Shown: positions 22,677-34,227 of the stretch, piece after piece
How positions within the stretch are numbered: position 1 is the stretch's first letter
Layout of the letters: each line of letters opens with the position of its first letter
Source: Daldinia sp. FL1419
Lineage: Eukaryota > Ascomycota > Sordariomycetes > Xylariales > Hypoxylaceae
Assembly (NCBI GenBank): GCA_025201765.1
Contig: MU623432.1
Coordinates: 89,217-153,216 of the forward strand
Length of the DNA: 64,000 nt
Reading direction: 5' to 3'
Translations under genes and position numbers: made by a program
The notes under the pieces: generated by a model
Told to the model about the DNA's origin: nothing
The model's database searches: none
What the model saw: only the letters and a program-made list of their open reading frames with translations

Positions 22677-24347
22677 TCATCCCTCGAAGAGTTCTTCAAA
22701 AGAACGATATCCCGGATTCCTCTGCTTACATCTAGCACAGATGATGACAGTCTTCTCTGCAAGTTCCACCAAGAAACCCTTCATAGATATGACGCTATCC
22801 GCGTATGACCACGTGTTGAATAACCCACCAGGAGGGCCCGACTGCGTACCATCCTCTGATTTCAAGAATACTACTTGATGTCTGTTGGTATTCCCTGTGC
22901 AGTTCGCGGTGTGGTGACCCAAAAAGCCGATCTCCAGTTCTTCCAGACTAGAATACGTAGACATCTCCCGGAATATGGAGGCCCACGAGTTAGGACACCC
23001 GGGGTTATTATCAAGCTCGTCGTCGCCGGGCAAAACCGTTACCCCTATCATAAACAGTCTTAGTTTCCTCAGAGAAGTAGCAAGATGTAAGATGATCTTG
23101 GAGAGCGAACTGCTCGGAGCCGTCATATTCCCTAATTCCAGGTCTCGTAAAGCTTGGAATCCATGAGAGAGCGTTACCCGATCGAGGCTTGCAGACAGCA
23201 CGTGTAACCCTTCAGCTTCCTCGGCCTGCTTGCCGGCTGATAAGTCTGCCAGACGAGCAAGCCATTCTATCACTCCATCTAACAAGAAGCTTTGTCCCTT
23301 GGATACCACCCGAAGGCTAACCAAGTTGGGCGATTCTTCAAGTAGCGAGAATAGATAATGGGGCTGCCATCGTAGGAAACCCATGGACCCTTGCGCAAAG
23401 CTACCTAGAGATACGTATGTGAAGCTCACGGAGAGGTTTAACGACCGGAGACTCTGCAAGGTAGGCCTGAGAGATTCGAGAAGGGACCTTGGGAACACAA
23501 AAGCCGAACTAGATAACCCCATATCCTGCCTTTGTATATTTACGCTGATGGCATCCAACCGTTTTCTGCTCCTAGCGACGGCAAGAAGAGCAGCTGAAAA
23601 TACCATGTCGGCAAACTGGTCTTGCGAGTGAAGATGCGGTTCGTCACTAAGGAAATCCACGCCCGTCCGCCGGCAGACTTCGGCAACTCCGTAGCTTACA
23701 AGTCGCTGGCATAACCCGGGGCGGCAGCATTCCCTCACAGCGTTGGTATCCTGCAAGCTAAGATCTACCACATGTTCCAAGTTTTTCAGGGCCTCGCCAA
23801 GCAATAGCTGCAATCGCCCACTGTTGACTAGCCAGTTCTGCTCCGCCGCGAGCTCCTCTAACTTGTAAGGCTCAATCCCGCGTCTATTGACCCGTCGACT
23901 CCGACCAGAGTTTGGCAAGGCGTCGCTACTATATAATCGATCAAGCCCGATGGTCAGCTTGGTCAAACACTTTGAGAGGTGAGGGTGTTTTGATATATTC
24001 AATAGGCATCTTAGGCTATCTGAATAAAACACCTATTAGCAAGCTGGGTGGAAACATGTAGGAGGCAAGAGGATTCCTTCGAGGACCGTACGCCAAGTGT
24101 CACATACTACAAGCATGGTCAACCACGATATTACAGCGTACTTTTTGCAACATACTCACCATTCGTTAACCATGAAGCGTCTATCAGAAAAGAATTCGAC
24201 AGAAAAGGTTTCGAATAGGAACGTCTCGACACGGCGACATACTAAACGTAAGCTGAGCAAGTCTTCTAGGGAAAGGTACGACGCAGTATGCACCACCATC
24301 TCGCACGGAAGACGTAGAAGCGGTGATTCAACCTGCTTATCGTCCAT
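22677..24347 (-). CDS. F-box protein (two exons)
   Basis: Proposed exons are 24347-24160 and 24015-22677, separated by a 144 bp intron (GTGAGT donor, TGCTAAT branch), giving 508 aa. Exon 1 encodes the F-box: LLRLPCEMVVHTASYLSLED then LLSLRLVCRRVE. Exon 2 continues with the typical fungal F-box continuation (SLRCLLNISKHP, TKLTIGLDRLY) and a long Leu-rich region like degenerate leucine-rich repeats. By family it is a substrate adaptor of an SCF ubiquitin ligase; the target is unknown. The acceptor is uncertain. The nearest CAG after the branch site would create an immediate stop, so the next AG (GATAG at 24016-24020) is used here. If that is wrong the gene may be broken. An upstream in-frame ATG at 24410 would add 21 residues. 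Confidence 0.72.
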
Positions 24348-26255
24348 ATTTGTGACTTTAGAGTCTTGGTGTTGACAATATAGGAGACAGATGAGGGGGA
24401 CGTTGTACAAATATCAAAAGGTGGACTACGCTACGAAGAAATTAGGAGCTATATTTTCCATGTGCCCATTTGACATGGGCGTTGGCCGAAATCTTGGACA
24501 GTCGTACATCTTAGGGCATCGAGTCTGATATATTACGTATGACGTTGGTTCCTACAGCATTAGGTATACAAGTTGAAGAATTGACATAGCTAGATACCAT
24601 TGGTTTAATATACTTTTAATATAGAGTACTTCGATATGCCAATCCACATATATCCCAACGACGTGGCAAAGTTCATTATTCCCGTCGACTACCTAACCAT
24701 AAACACATTAGACGTGAGGTTTTGCGTATGCGTTTGCATGTCGATTATCTTCGTTATTTGTGCAAAATCCTTCTCTTCAACCTATTTAAATTAGGACAAA
24801 GACCAACAACCCTAATCACCTTATTGGCCCTCGAAAATGCGGGCGGACCAACAACCAAACCGAAACGTGGCTGGCAAGTCAGCCTACGAAGCGACCCGTG
24901 GCGGCGGTTCAGCCGAAAGGGGTTTTTCCTAGCACACACGAACATATTGGGTAGTATTCTTGGTAGACCGAGAAGATGTTGGTATAGATAGGATTCGGTT
25001 GATGTCGCATCTCTTGCCTCCTTCTAAACCCCGACGCGGATATCGAAGTAGCGAGATCTTGGTGTATGTATGTGCGTGATAGATAGGACGCACGTTGAGC
25101 TATCCCCAAACTCCACCTACCAGGTCCGAGCCTAGCCATCTGGGATATACCCTTGCGAAAGAGAAGGGTACCATGACATAGGTCTCAGATCTGCAGGCTA
25201 CCATATACCCGGCTCTTTCAAATGTCACTGCTGGAAACGTGCAATACTCGTAGCTATCAAAAGTTTCTCGGTACTCCGGGCAGAGCCAGTGCTAGCCGGG
25301 ACGATATCGTTTTCCTAAAGGTTCTAGGGAATAATAAAGCCAGTATGACGCCGCGCGGTCCAAAAACCTGAGAATCCGAATACGGCAAGCTTTATTAGCG
25401 GTAGATGGTGATTGAGGCCATAGCGGGACTAACAGGGTGGTATATAAATGCCTGGGGGACTAGTACGAGACTACCGCAATTGCCGAGGAATAGCAATTCT
25501 GTATAGCTTCATATGCTATTCAACCTCTTCTTTTGACAGTATTAACCTCGGAGATTTGCAATAATCCTGGCATGTGACCCAGTACTGATCCGGACCTCTG
25601 TATACTCTAACAACGACTTTTAAAATGGGCTAGACTCGGGCCGAACTATTCTTACCCGAGATTCATTCGTAGGTAGGCGTTGGTAAGCCAACGAGGGCTG
25701 GCTTGTTGGTTTGGCCAGTAGGTCGAATTATACGAGGTCTCGTGGTAGGACTTTAGCGGCGTTTATAGGCCTGTGCATTATTCGCTACGCCTTTATTATA
25801 GCTGTCGAATCGACGGCTTCAACACACCTAGCCAACTCGGGTTGAGTGCCCTTTTAAATCAGTACTAAATGGCGAGCGCTTACTAGATGTAAATTCGAGA
25901 TAGCTACAGACAACGAAAGGTCATGGGCGCGGCGACTCACGGACATATTCAAGACATAGAAGACGGTAGTGGCAATATTAGCTGGATTTTAGTCCTAGGC
26001 CGCGCGCCTGATATTGATAAAGCCGGCTCTAGTCCATATACATACGCACCCCTTAACTGATCGATCTGTCTTTTGTCCGAAATCCTCGTATGCTTCCATG
26101 CCGATGCACGCCCTTGGTGTAGATATACGTAAGCTATAGCAAATACCGCCATGCATCCCCAACGCACGCTGTCTATATCCTATTTCAATCCCTCAAAAAT
26201 GTAGATAAAGACCAAGGAAACAAGATACCCTCCTCTCCTATAGAACAAGATCGAG
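24348..26255. other. Intergenic, no supported gene
   Basis: A 1.9 kb spacer. Open frames at 24722-24991, 24909-25139 and 25949-26167 overlap in opposite senses and carry no motif. No mobile-element or RNA signature was recognised. Confidence 0.55.
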
Positions 26256-27889
26256 CTAACTACCGGGATCCGGATACGAAGACATCATGTTCGGGTACGG
26301 TGCAATCGATGCGCAATCGGGGCAGATACGATCCGTGGTACAGCGGTTATGTTTGTCGCAATGCCACTCCGCGCTGGGCTTGCACAGGCGGCACTCCTGG
26401 CAGTGATCCCAAAGATCGGTGCCGACCCAACCACCTTTACAAAAACTATACCAGTAGCCGTAGAAATCGTTTTGGTTACAGTTACCTAGCGCACCGCGGA
26501 GCAACTCGAATTCTAGGCGCTCCCGTTCTTCGCGGCTCTTCTTCCTCTTGCCTCCGCGAGTCCGCTTCCAGCTATCTTCCCACTTTTTAAACGGCTCCGT
26601 ATATTCCCTGATACTTGCCCACGACGTGTCATCATACAGCAGTATGTCTATTATCAAGTCTATATCTAATTCCTCGATATTCGGCTGGTTGCAGAGCCAA
26701 GTAGCAAAGCACGCATTAGCACCGCAAGGCTTCGGAAACGTCGACGGTGGACCGAAGAATTGCGTTAGGTCCGCAAAGGGATTCGCACACGCGTCGCTGC
26801 ACGAGCAGGCCGGAGTACAGCCGAGTCCGTGCTTACTACAGACGCAAAACACGCAGGCCTTCTTGTCGCCGCGTCCCGTCTTACAGGAACACTTCTTATT
26901 CCGCTGGCCCCCTCTAGATAACGCATCGATGGGCGGTGTAGGAACCGACGGTATACACCCGTTTGATGGATCAGTATTGGCGTAGACCTATAAAGCGTGC
27001 ATCAGCATTTGATAGTTCCCATACAGACCTGTCGGTAATGGTTCTCGAAGCTCCTTACATCTGTCGACTCGTCCGCCGTCTCGCCCTGTGCGTCCTCCTC
27101 ATCCTCGTCCTCGTCCTCTTGCATGACGTCCTCGGGCGTATGGCCGTTTCCGTTTTGGGCTGCGGTATTCGATAGAGGAGCCGGGCTTGCTAGATGGGCT
27201 GGGCTCTGTAGATGTGCCGGGCTGAAATGGGAATTCAAGGTAGAAGTGTCCGAATAGGAATTAGTACTAGCGTGATACGACGTAGCGTGCGCCGTGGGCT
27301 GGGAAGTATATTGCTCTCCGTACTGCGATAGGTGTTGTGGTATAGTAGAAGTCGGGGGGTTGGTACGTTGTTGATTATAATTCGTAATGTGGTGGTTTGT
27401 TGGAACCGGCGAATACGTTCCACCCGTCGCGGTCTGCGGTGACTGTCCTTGTAAGAGTGTCTGCGTCTGTACTTGTGCTTGTGCCTGTGTCTCGGCGAAG
27501 CTCCCATTCCGAATGCCATTAAAGTGTGTAGCATGAGACGTCATGTGGCCGTTCGTAGGCGGCTGAGAGTAGTGCGCGGCAAAGGCGTTGGTCTGCTGTT
27601 GGGGGCTATATGGACCGGCACCATAGCCCGCAGAAGAGGTCTGGTATGCTCCGCCGTATCCGCCAGCCGAATTTGTCACCGCACTGGGAGAATAAGGGTT
27701 GTAAGCCACGGTCTGGCGTCCGGCAGTCTGAAGAGGATAGCCGCCATTCTCGTAGCCTGTAGGCGAATATAGGTTGATACTTGAACTGATTTGGTGATGT
27801 CGCAAGGCGGGAGCTGAGGTCTGCGGGTTGCCGTTGACGGAATCTCGCGACGTGTTGGATCGCTGTCGCTTAGCCGGTGGATACGACAT
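26256..27889 (-). CDS. Cysteine-rich protein with nine-Cys CXC (MSL2-type) zinc cluster, two exons
   Basis: Exons are 27889-27059 and 26987-26256. The intron is 71 bp, phase 0, with a GTAAGG donor, a TGCTGAT branch and a TATAG acceptor. The protein is 520 aa. The start is the ATG of MSYPPAKRQR; the frame is open a little further up but only through TTG. Residues 1-250 are low-complexity Tyr/Ser/Gln/Thr-rich and an acidic EDEDEDEEDAQGE patch follows. Residues 310-348 hold nine cysteines (310, 312, 322, 325, 327, 334, 338, 340, 344) ending in ANPF. This matches the three-zinc CXC fold of MSL2/TSO1-like DNA-binding domains. A second Cys/His-rich stretch (about 465-500, CQECRLC...HCDKH...CPDC) lies near the C-terminus. 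A nuclear DNA- or chromatin-binding role is inferred; the exact function is unknown. Confidence 0.82.
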
Positions 27890-30800
27890 TGCATCTTTGC
27901 TCAAACCTCTCCCCCTGCGTTCCTTTCGTCTTTTCCCTCACACAGTCGCACCAGAGGGAACAGAAGAGGAAAGGGAGGCTAGGCAATGTACGGTCAAGTT
28001 AGGTCAAGTCAAGTTTGGTTTGATAGGGCGGCAAGGCGGCACGAAATTTGTAACCCAAGATTACATCAAATATTCAAAAGCTTCAAAAATCAGTAAGAAA
28101 AGGACCCTTTTTTTTCCGAAGAAGAGAAAAGCGGTCAGTAATTCTATATCTTCCTTGGTTTCGTAGATAAGTTGAGGTTATTAGTTTAATTCAGATATTC
28201 AGGGTTCAGGCCAGAAATTCTTTGACGTCTAGATCGGCCAAAATTCCGCGTCTCTCTTGTGGCGCATGGCCCGAGGAACGCGTTAGCGGTATTGTACCTG
28301 CCGTCCCTTTTTAGCACCCATCTAGCGGCTTACGGTACTATGCCTAGCCGCTTACCCACCCACTTAAGTACCAGGTATAGGTAATCCTATCTTTCTCTCC
28401 CTTAGGTACCTCGGGAATCGTAATGCGCCGCCGTATGGCCCGATACTTTAGGAGGTACATGTATATTGGTACCAAAATAATTGTGGCTGCCAAAAGGCCA
28501 AGCACCTGTAGGCGAGATATGCGGCAAGAGCATTCAGGGGCTACCTTAACTTCTGAATTGAAGTTACTTCTTGGTACTACGCACGGCCCCTCTGGACTCA
28601 AAAATAAACTCAAATGCATGTATCATCCAAAGCCCGTCCAAAGCATAATTAAAACAAGCTTAAAATGACCAAACTATGAGGTACCTAAATTCAAAAGTTC
28701 AGCAACAAAATCCTACCAAATTTAATTCAAATATTATCTTTGCACATCTAGCACCAGAGAAAGCTTTCAGATGTTAGATATTTTCACGTCACTTAAAGGT
28801 TTACGCGAATCCATGTCAATACTTCCAATTACCTTGGAGATGTCCCGGGATCCACACGGGACCGATCGGTACAGCAGGTTCAGCCGCATACCTACCTACA
28901 CCTCAACGGTGACTCGACAGAGGCCCATATTCAGGACTTTTCAGCTTTAATGAAATGACGGTCCTCAATTTTAGCAACCACATATTAAAGGCACTTTTGC
29001 CCGTGGCATGAATCAAGAATTCTGAATTCCTTATACCCTCGAAGCAGTATGACCGCCCCGTCGCAAGCTTGGATGCCTCGACTCGCCATTTATACTCTTC
29101 CGGTAGCGGTAGTGTTTATTCTTGTCCATATATGTTTGCCTGAGACTCATAAATAGACTGCATACTCTATTGTACCTAGGTAGGTATTCAACCCATCCGT
29201 TTCATACGTTAGTCAGCCTCGGATCTTTGTGTAGCTACCGCAGTTACTAATTTCAGCCCGTTTTGATTTATTATACTAATCCTAATGGTTTAACCATTTC
29301 TATTGGAGGGTGAGATCCAATAAGAACACAGAAAATAGCCAAAGCTATGGCAACGGAGCTAGAGTGGATAGATAGCGGGTAGGTTTTCTCCGGAACAAAA
29401 TACCAGCAAGATGGACCAGATACCTGTATTTTAAATTAGGTAAATCGGGGTAGTAGTAATAATACTAATAATACTAATCCTAATAGCTTATGACCACTAG
29501 CCTTTGCGGTATGATGTTGCCTAACACAAAGGTAAACACCGCACAGCCAATTTTAAAGCACTATATCTTATGCTACTAGTTCTCGATAATGCGTACGGAC
29601 GTCACTATTAGGATATTCTATTACGTTTCTCTTGGGAAAGCGGCTCATGATTTTGGTAGGAAACTTGCGCCATAAGGGCTCTGTGTTGCTATCTGCCACG
29701 TCGATCAAACTACCTATTTCTCTTTGTCACGAGGCGAACCAAGAAGTAAGGAAGCGGCTTCGTTATTCCGCGAGGGACCCATCTACAACTATGGCTAAGG
29801 GCGACTACATATAGAACAAGTCCTTTGTTCTATATGTAGTACGAGCTAGAACCCTGACACTCTTGGCTTTACATCGTCGCCTCTTCTCACCCATACGCTA
29901 TCGGTATTATATTTATATCGTATTCCATCCTCTTTGTAGTTTGGATGGAGACTAGTGTGCCGTACGAGGGTGACGGAGGATAAATAGGATAAGGTTTATC
30001 TACGAGAGCTTATTAGATGCCAATAATGTCTTGTACAGGGTGTCCCGATTGATCGACTTGTATGTCATCGCGACACCTTTGGGGATTACCTACACCAATG
30101 CTTAATATGATAGAAACATCGGTGGTTCGTCACTTCCCAACTACGCTGTACCCAATCCCGCCGTAACCAACTTGAGTACCCTAACACGCCAAGCAGGACG
30201 TGTATAATCTCCATAATCAACTTGGCTACTCGGATTGTTATCTACAATGCCGGTGACACACCCGATCCTTATTGGGACTCGATGCAAACCAATGCATTAA
30301 CGTGTGTCCAATCGTCCTACTGGGTGCTCTTTTTCCTAGTGTTTCTAAGATCAATCTTGACATCGTCTGTGACTGCATTCCTCCTCCCTTTCATATACTT
30401 AGCGGCCTTGTAGAAAGGCCGAATCCTAGAAACTTGTCTTGGAGACGGTATTTACCCAAACCCAAGGCATCAAATCCTTTTCAAATCCCTGGGACTAATT
30501 CGACGGCTATTCAAGTATTGCCTGAGGAGCCTCGGGGAAACCTTTATACTACCTAATCTTTTATTGGAACTTGTCCAAAACAGGAGGAGGGGTTCAGGTG
30601 CAGCATAACTACGACTCGATTCATCCTAACGGAAATATGATATCTCTAGTTGGGGTAGACTACCACGACTACCTGGCGAATAGCTGCAGTTCGTAGTGAG
30701 ACATTGCGATGATGCACGATTGGCAGATGGCAAATCAACAGCCTATAAAAGTCCTTTTAGTGGTATTGATTATCTTGGTGGGCGAGCATTGTCTCCTTCA

Positions 30801-31151
30801 AATATGTTTTGTAAAAGATCAGCCCTTTCATAGCTTATAGCCAGATAATCGAAAAAGGTTGCAGTAAGGTAACCCAAAAAGGAGGGAGTAACTAAAAAAC
30901 ATAGAAATAGTACGGTTACAATGACCTTTGAGGAAATTCAGCATCCACAATGTCTTTCTTATTAACGGGGCCATTGTCAAAGAAACACAGTATTCTTTAA
31001 ATTACACGTATCTCGCCGGGTTTCGTTCTCGACCGTCTTTCGAACCATCAGAAATTCTACCGGATACGAAACTTTAAAACAACGGCAGAGAGTCGCTTGC
31101 CATTATCTTAGTACCCGAATACTCGTTTAACTTAATTTGAAATTGGTTAAG
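27890..31151. other. 3.3 kb intergenic stretch with a repeat copy
   Basis: No confident gene. The first about 250 bases are the leader/promoter of the CXC-domain gene. A 91-codon minus-strand frame at 28344-28619 starts with ATG and contains one hydrophobic stretch (LQVLGLLAATIILVPIYMYL), but it has no other support. Open frames at 30222-30556 lack an ATG at the stated start. A dispersed repeat copy with a hairpin sits at 29727-29839 and is annotated separately. Confidence 0.55.
29727..29839. repeat. Dispersed repeat copy A with a terminal hairpin
   Basis: The block from 29727 (TCACGAGGCG, ACCAAGAAGT, TTCCGCGAGG, CCATCTACAA in order) recurs at 58156-58225 with substitutions and small gaps. 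It ends in a perfect 15-bp inverted repeat, CTACATATAGAACAA at 29805-29819 and its complement at 29825-29839, with a 5-base loop. The second copy retains a related CTCTATATGTAA segment. This could be the end of a small non-autonomous element; no transposase is seen. Confidence 0.6.
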
Positions 31152-31388
31152 ATGTGTGAGTGTACTGTCGAAGACTATAGAAGATGCAAGAACCCGGTAC
31201 ACAGTCGCCATAATAGATGTATAGTGAAGAAGTGTCTGACTGCAAGACTCGGCTTGCAAGGTGGAGGTTATCATCCTACACGGATTACTAACAGCATCAT
31301 GACAAAAAGCGGCTATTCGATTTCTCCAGTCATTGATGAGACATGCCCAGTTTGTTATCCGGAGGAGGTTGCTGGGGAGGTAGAGTAG
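31152..31388 (+). CDS. Possible small Cys-rich protein, hypothetical
   Basis: A 78-codon frame starting at the ATG at 31152. It has a Cys pattern (MCECTVEDYRRC, then NRCIVKKC, ending CPVCYPEE) reminiscent of small fungal hypothetical proteins with N-terminal CxC and C-terminal CPxC pairs. It has no signal peptide and no known domain. It lies in AT-rich sequence 170 bp from the convergent UstYa gene end. The Cys spacing is the only support; it could be a chance frame. Confidence 0.35.
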   Translation: MCECTVEDYRRCKNPVHSRHNRCIVKKCLTARLGLQGGGYHPTRITNSIMTKSGYSISPVIDETCPVCYPEEVAGEVE

Positions 31389-31558
31389 AAGCCTGGTTGC
31401 TTGCTGCTAAAGAGAAGCGCGCGGAGAGCTGGAATACAAGTTTGATTACGTAGTATAATGAATGAATCAAACCTTACATGTTACATTGCTCTTGATAAAA
31501 TTGATTGAAACCAGTCTCACGCCAACTCCACTCGCTCGTTAAAACATTTAGATCAAAA

Positions 31559-32559
31559 TCAGTAAATCAACTGGTCATCGTATGCCCGCACGCTTTCCAA
31601 ATATGACTTGACATCGTTCCAATCGCGACAAACTTTGAGCAATTAGCATTCGAGACGGAATATGACAAAAGGGACTCCTACCGTGCTTGGAATCCCAGCC
31701 ATCTGAACCCCCATTGTGGTCTGGGAATGTTGTCTCTAGGCCTTCCAGTGCCATATCAGAGCTGCACATGATAGCTTGCCTCATATAGTCGAAGCAGTGA
31801 ATCATATGCCAGTGGTGGTCGTCTGGTATATCATGACCGGAAGTTAAGCCCGAGTACGTCTGGACGATGGCGAACTATTATCGACTTAGCTTTATAGAGG
31901 TAGAGTGGGTAGGTAACTTACAAGGCAATGTAATTGGTGCGTAGTCGATGTGGTAAAGACGGTCTTATCGGGCCATTCGATAGGCGTCGGAAGATCATGA
32001 TATTTTTGTGTATCATTTACCCAGACGAACCCCATACCCTCTACGTGATGGTTAGCGCATCTCCCAATACGAGGTCGTCCTGGGTTCTTACTTGGCATCA
32101 GGTCGTTCCATCTTTGTAAAACCTCATCCGTGAAGAACTCTGCCGTGTCATTCGGCGCATACGATTCGTCCCTTTCAAACGTCGTGATCTTTTGAGAGAC
32201 TAGGCTTTGTTAGAAACAAGACTAGCAGCTGGGTTTTACTTACATCTAGGGCCGACTCCTGTTAGGTCCTGGCCAAACTGCCATGGGTTGACTTCTTTCT
32301 CTTCCGGTACGGGCCGGCGCGATTGATCTCGAATCAAGAGTGCCAGTATGACTAACAATAATGCCGTATCGATGATCCATCTTGCTGATTTCAAGATCGT
32401 AAGGAGTCTTCCCGTCCGCGCCGTAGGTCTATTCAGTTCTACATCGTGCCATTGCTTCTCGTCGCCCATTAGAGAATCGTCAACCTCGGTGCTGGACCTC
32501 GAATCGTCGCGGTCATCGATAGGCCGTATGTTTGAGTACTTGGCTTTTTGGGATTCCAT
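31559..32559 (-). CDS. UstYa-family (DUF3328) oxidase, four exons
   Basis: Exons are 32559-32244, 32199-31922, 31874-31682 and 31632-31559. Introns are 44, 47 and 48-49 bp with GTAAGT/GTAAGT/GTAGGA donors and CTAAC/TGCTAAT-like branch sites. The protein is 286 aa. A cytosolic N-terminal tail is followed by one transmembrane segment (about 60-77, WIIDTALLLVILALLI). Then come GVGPRFS, a W-x-x-L-x-P block and both hallmark HxxHC motifs: HQLHC (193-197) and HMIHC (221-225). By family these are metal-dependent oxidases acting on RiPPs (ustiloxin, asperipin, phomopsin) and on some other secondary metabolites, in secretory membranes. No precursor gene with Kex2-flanked repeats, no partner UstYb-like gene and no peptidase were found nearby, so the substrate is unknown. 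The spliced frame is complete and looks functional. Confidence 0.88.
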
Positions 32560-33185
32560 CGTGATCTACACAGGGAAGCTGACTATTAACTGTTTATTAG
32601 GGCAAGTTGAAGAGAGAATAAGGTGAAATTGTAGATCTGGAGATCAGCATGTTATATACGAACGAGCCACGGGATTCGCGTAATGTGCTGTAACTGCGGT
32701 CGTTTCGAACAAGTCTGAGATGAACAGGGGCTCGTATTAGCGCTCGTTCGAGATTCGGCGACATGTACAAATTGGGCAGTGCGCAGATTTTAGAATGATT
32801 GAAATGTCGTATAGTATATAAGGTGTAATTGCTCGTAAGCAATTACGGTGTCGTTTTTAGCTCTCAACATGAAATTTAGGACAGAATATTTATTTAGGAA
32901 TGTCAATTCATCCCAATTAGCGAAACGCGAGATGGAGTGTAGCTGTACAAAGACCGGATTTATTATAGGTTCACGGTTGATTGTAGGCTAGGAGGTACCG
33001 ACCTACATTGTTTCAAGCACCTATCCTACGTCACGATCTCAATCATTAGCTTACAGAGATGGCTGATCCTAGTTGCGAGGTGCCCGGAGATTGAAACATC
33101 TCAAACGATTGCAATTGAACCGATTTGGCTTGGTAGAAACGAAGCTCACATAGCTTTCATATAAAGTACTAACTAATTACAAGAT
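32560..33185. other. Intergenic, promoter of UstYa gene
   Basis: About 630 bp between two minus-strand genes. No gene or repeat was recognised. Confidence 0.6.
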
Positions 33186-34227
33186 TTATATCGTCGTGGA
33201 ACTTCTCGTAGAGGTCGAAGGTGGCAGTTCTGAAGTTGTCCTAGCTTCTTCGGCTCGTCCCGCGTCCCCGTCCTTTTCGAGCCCGTTTTCGACCGGCCAT
33301 CGAAGATAGCCTTTCCTATCCGCCTCCTGAAGGCTCCTAGTGAAGATATGTCCCATCAGGTCGTATCCATGGTCTGTCGGATGCGTACCGTCCTGACCGA
33401 TGTCCGTAGCCTGAGGCCGGCCGGGAAACCCCTCGCTAGGATGCATCTCGGCCAACAAAACAGGTTTCGCGCCAAACTTTTTGATAAGATCACGATATTG
33501 CTGATTCACGTCGAGAATCTTGGGCTCGCAGTTGGGAACCGTATTTGTTAAGCAGGTGCTGAATATGACGGTGGACCGCGTCGACGCATTTAACAGGTAG
33601 TTTATAAAGTCCTCCATGTGCGCGCCAGCCTTGTCGACGTCTCGATCTTGCAAAACATTGTTTGTGCCCACCTGTATTAGGAATATATTGGGCTGTAGCT
33701 GGGGTACGATATGTGTGGCATGTTCGTGAATTTGGTTAATACGGTTGCCACCGTACGCCTCGAGGTCGTTATCGAGCATATCACCGAAGCGTTGCGAGCC
33801 GACCATGTTGACGGGTATACCGAGATTGACTAGTTCGTTGCGCATCGTCTTGCGAAAGCCGGTATCGTCGGTCGAGAATTCGCCTCGAACTAGAGAAGCA
33901 CCGAGTGACATGATGCGCAGGGGTGTACCATTGCCAATACTGCTGGAATTTTTGGGTTTCCAATTTCCTGGTGCCGTCATGATGCCGTCGGCCGTAATGT
34001 TAACGTCGCTTGGACCATCGTCGCTCGAATCCACCTTCGGTCGAAGTATATGAGTAGCACCGAGGGCTATGGTATAAGACGTTAGAATGCCTATACGTTT
34101 GACGGTAACGGCACTTACCAATTAGCACAACCGATATAATAACCAACAATGTCAAAGCGAAGATGGCTCTCTTGGTACGAATGAAGGAGAAGCGCGATGA
34201 CCGCGCACTCTTTTTTTCATTGGCCAT
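33186..34227 (-). CDS. Membrane-anchored SGNH (GDSL-type) hydrolase, two exons
   Basis: Exons are 34227-34119 and 34066-33186, with a 52 bp intron (GTAAGT donor, TTCTAACG branch, CCATAG acceptor). The protein is 329 aa. Residues about 21-40 form a hydrophobic signal anchor preceded by basic residues, so the enzyme should face the secretory lumen or outside. The SGNH blocks are visible: block I MSLGASLVRGE (nucleophile S94 in a GAS rather than GDS context), block III VGTNN (N172/N173) and block V DGTHPTDHGY (D262, H265). By family it hydrolyses an ester (acetyl or acyl), possibly on a carbohydrate; the substrate is unknown. It is 627 bp upstream of the UstYa gene on the same strand; co-regulation is possible but unproven. 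The C-terminal tail is Ser/Thr-rich. Confidence 0.87.

Noticed and set aside
28344..28619. 91-codon minus frame with one hydrophobic stretch
   Set aside because: It has an ATG start but no other sign of coding. Left as a note in the gap entry rather than called a gene.
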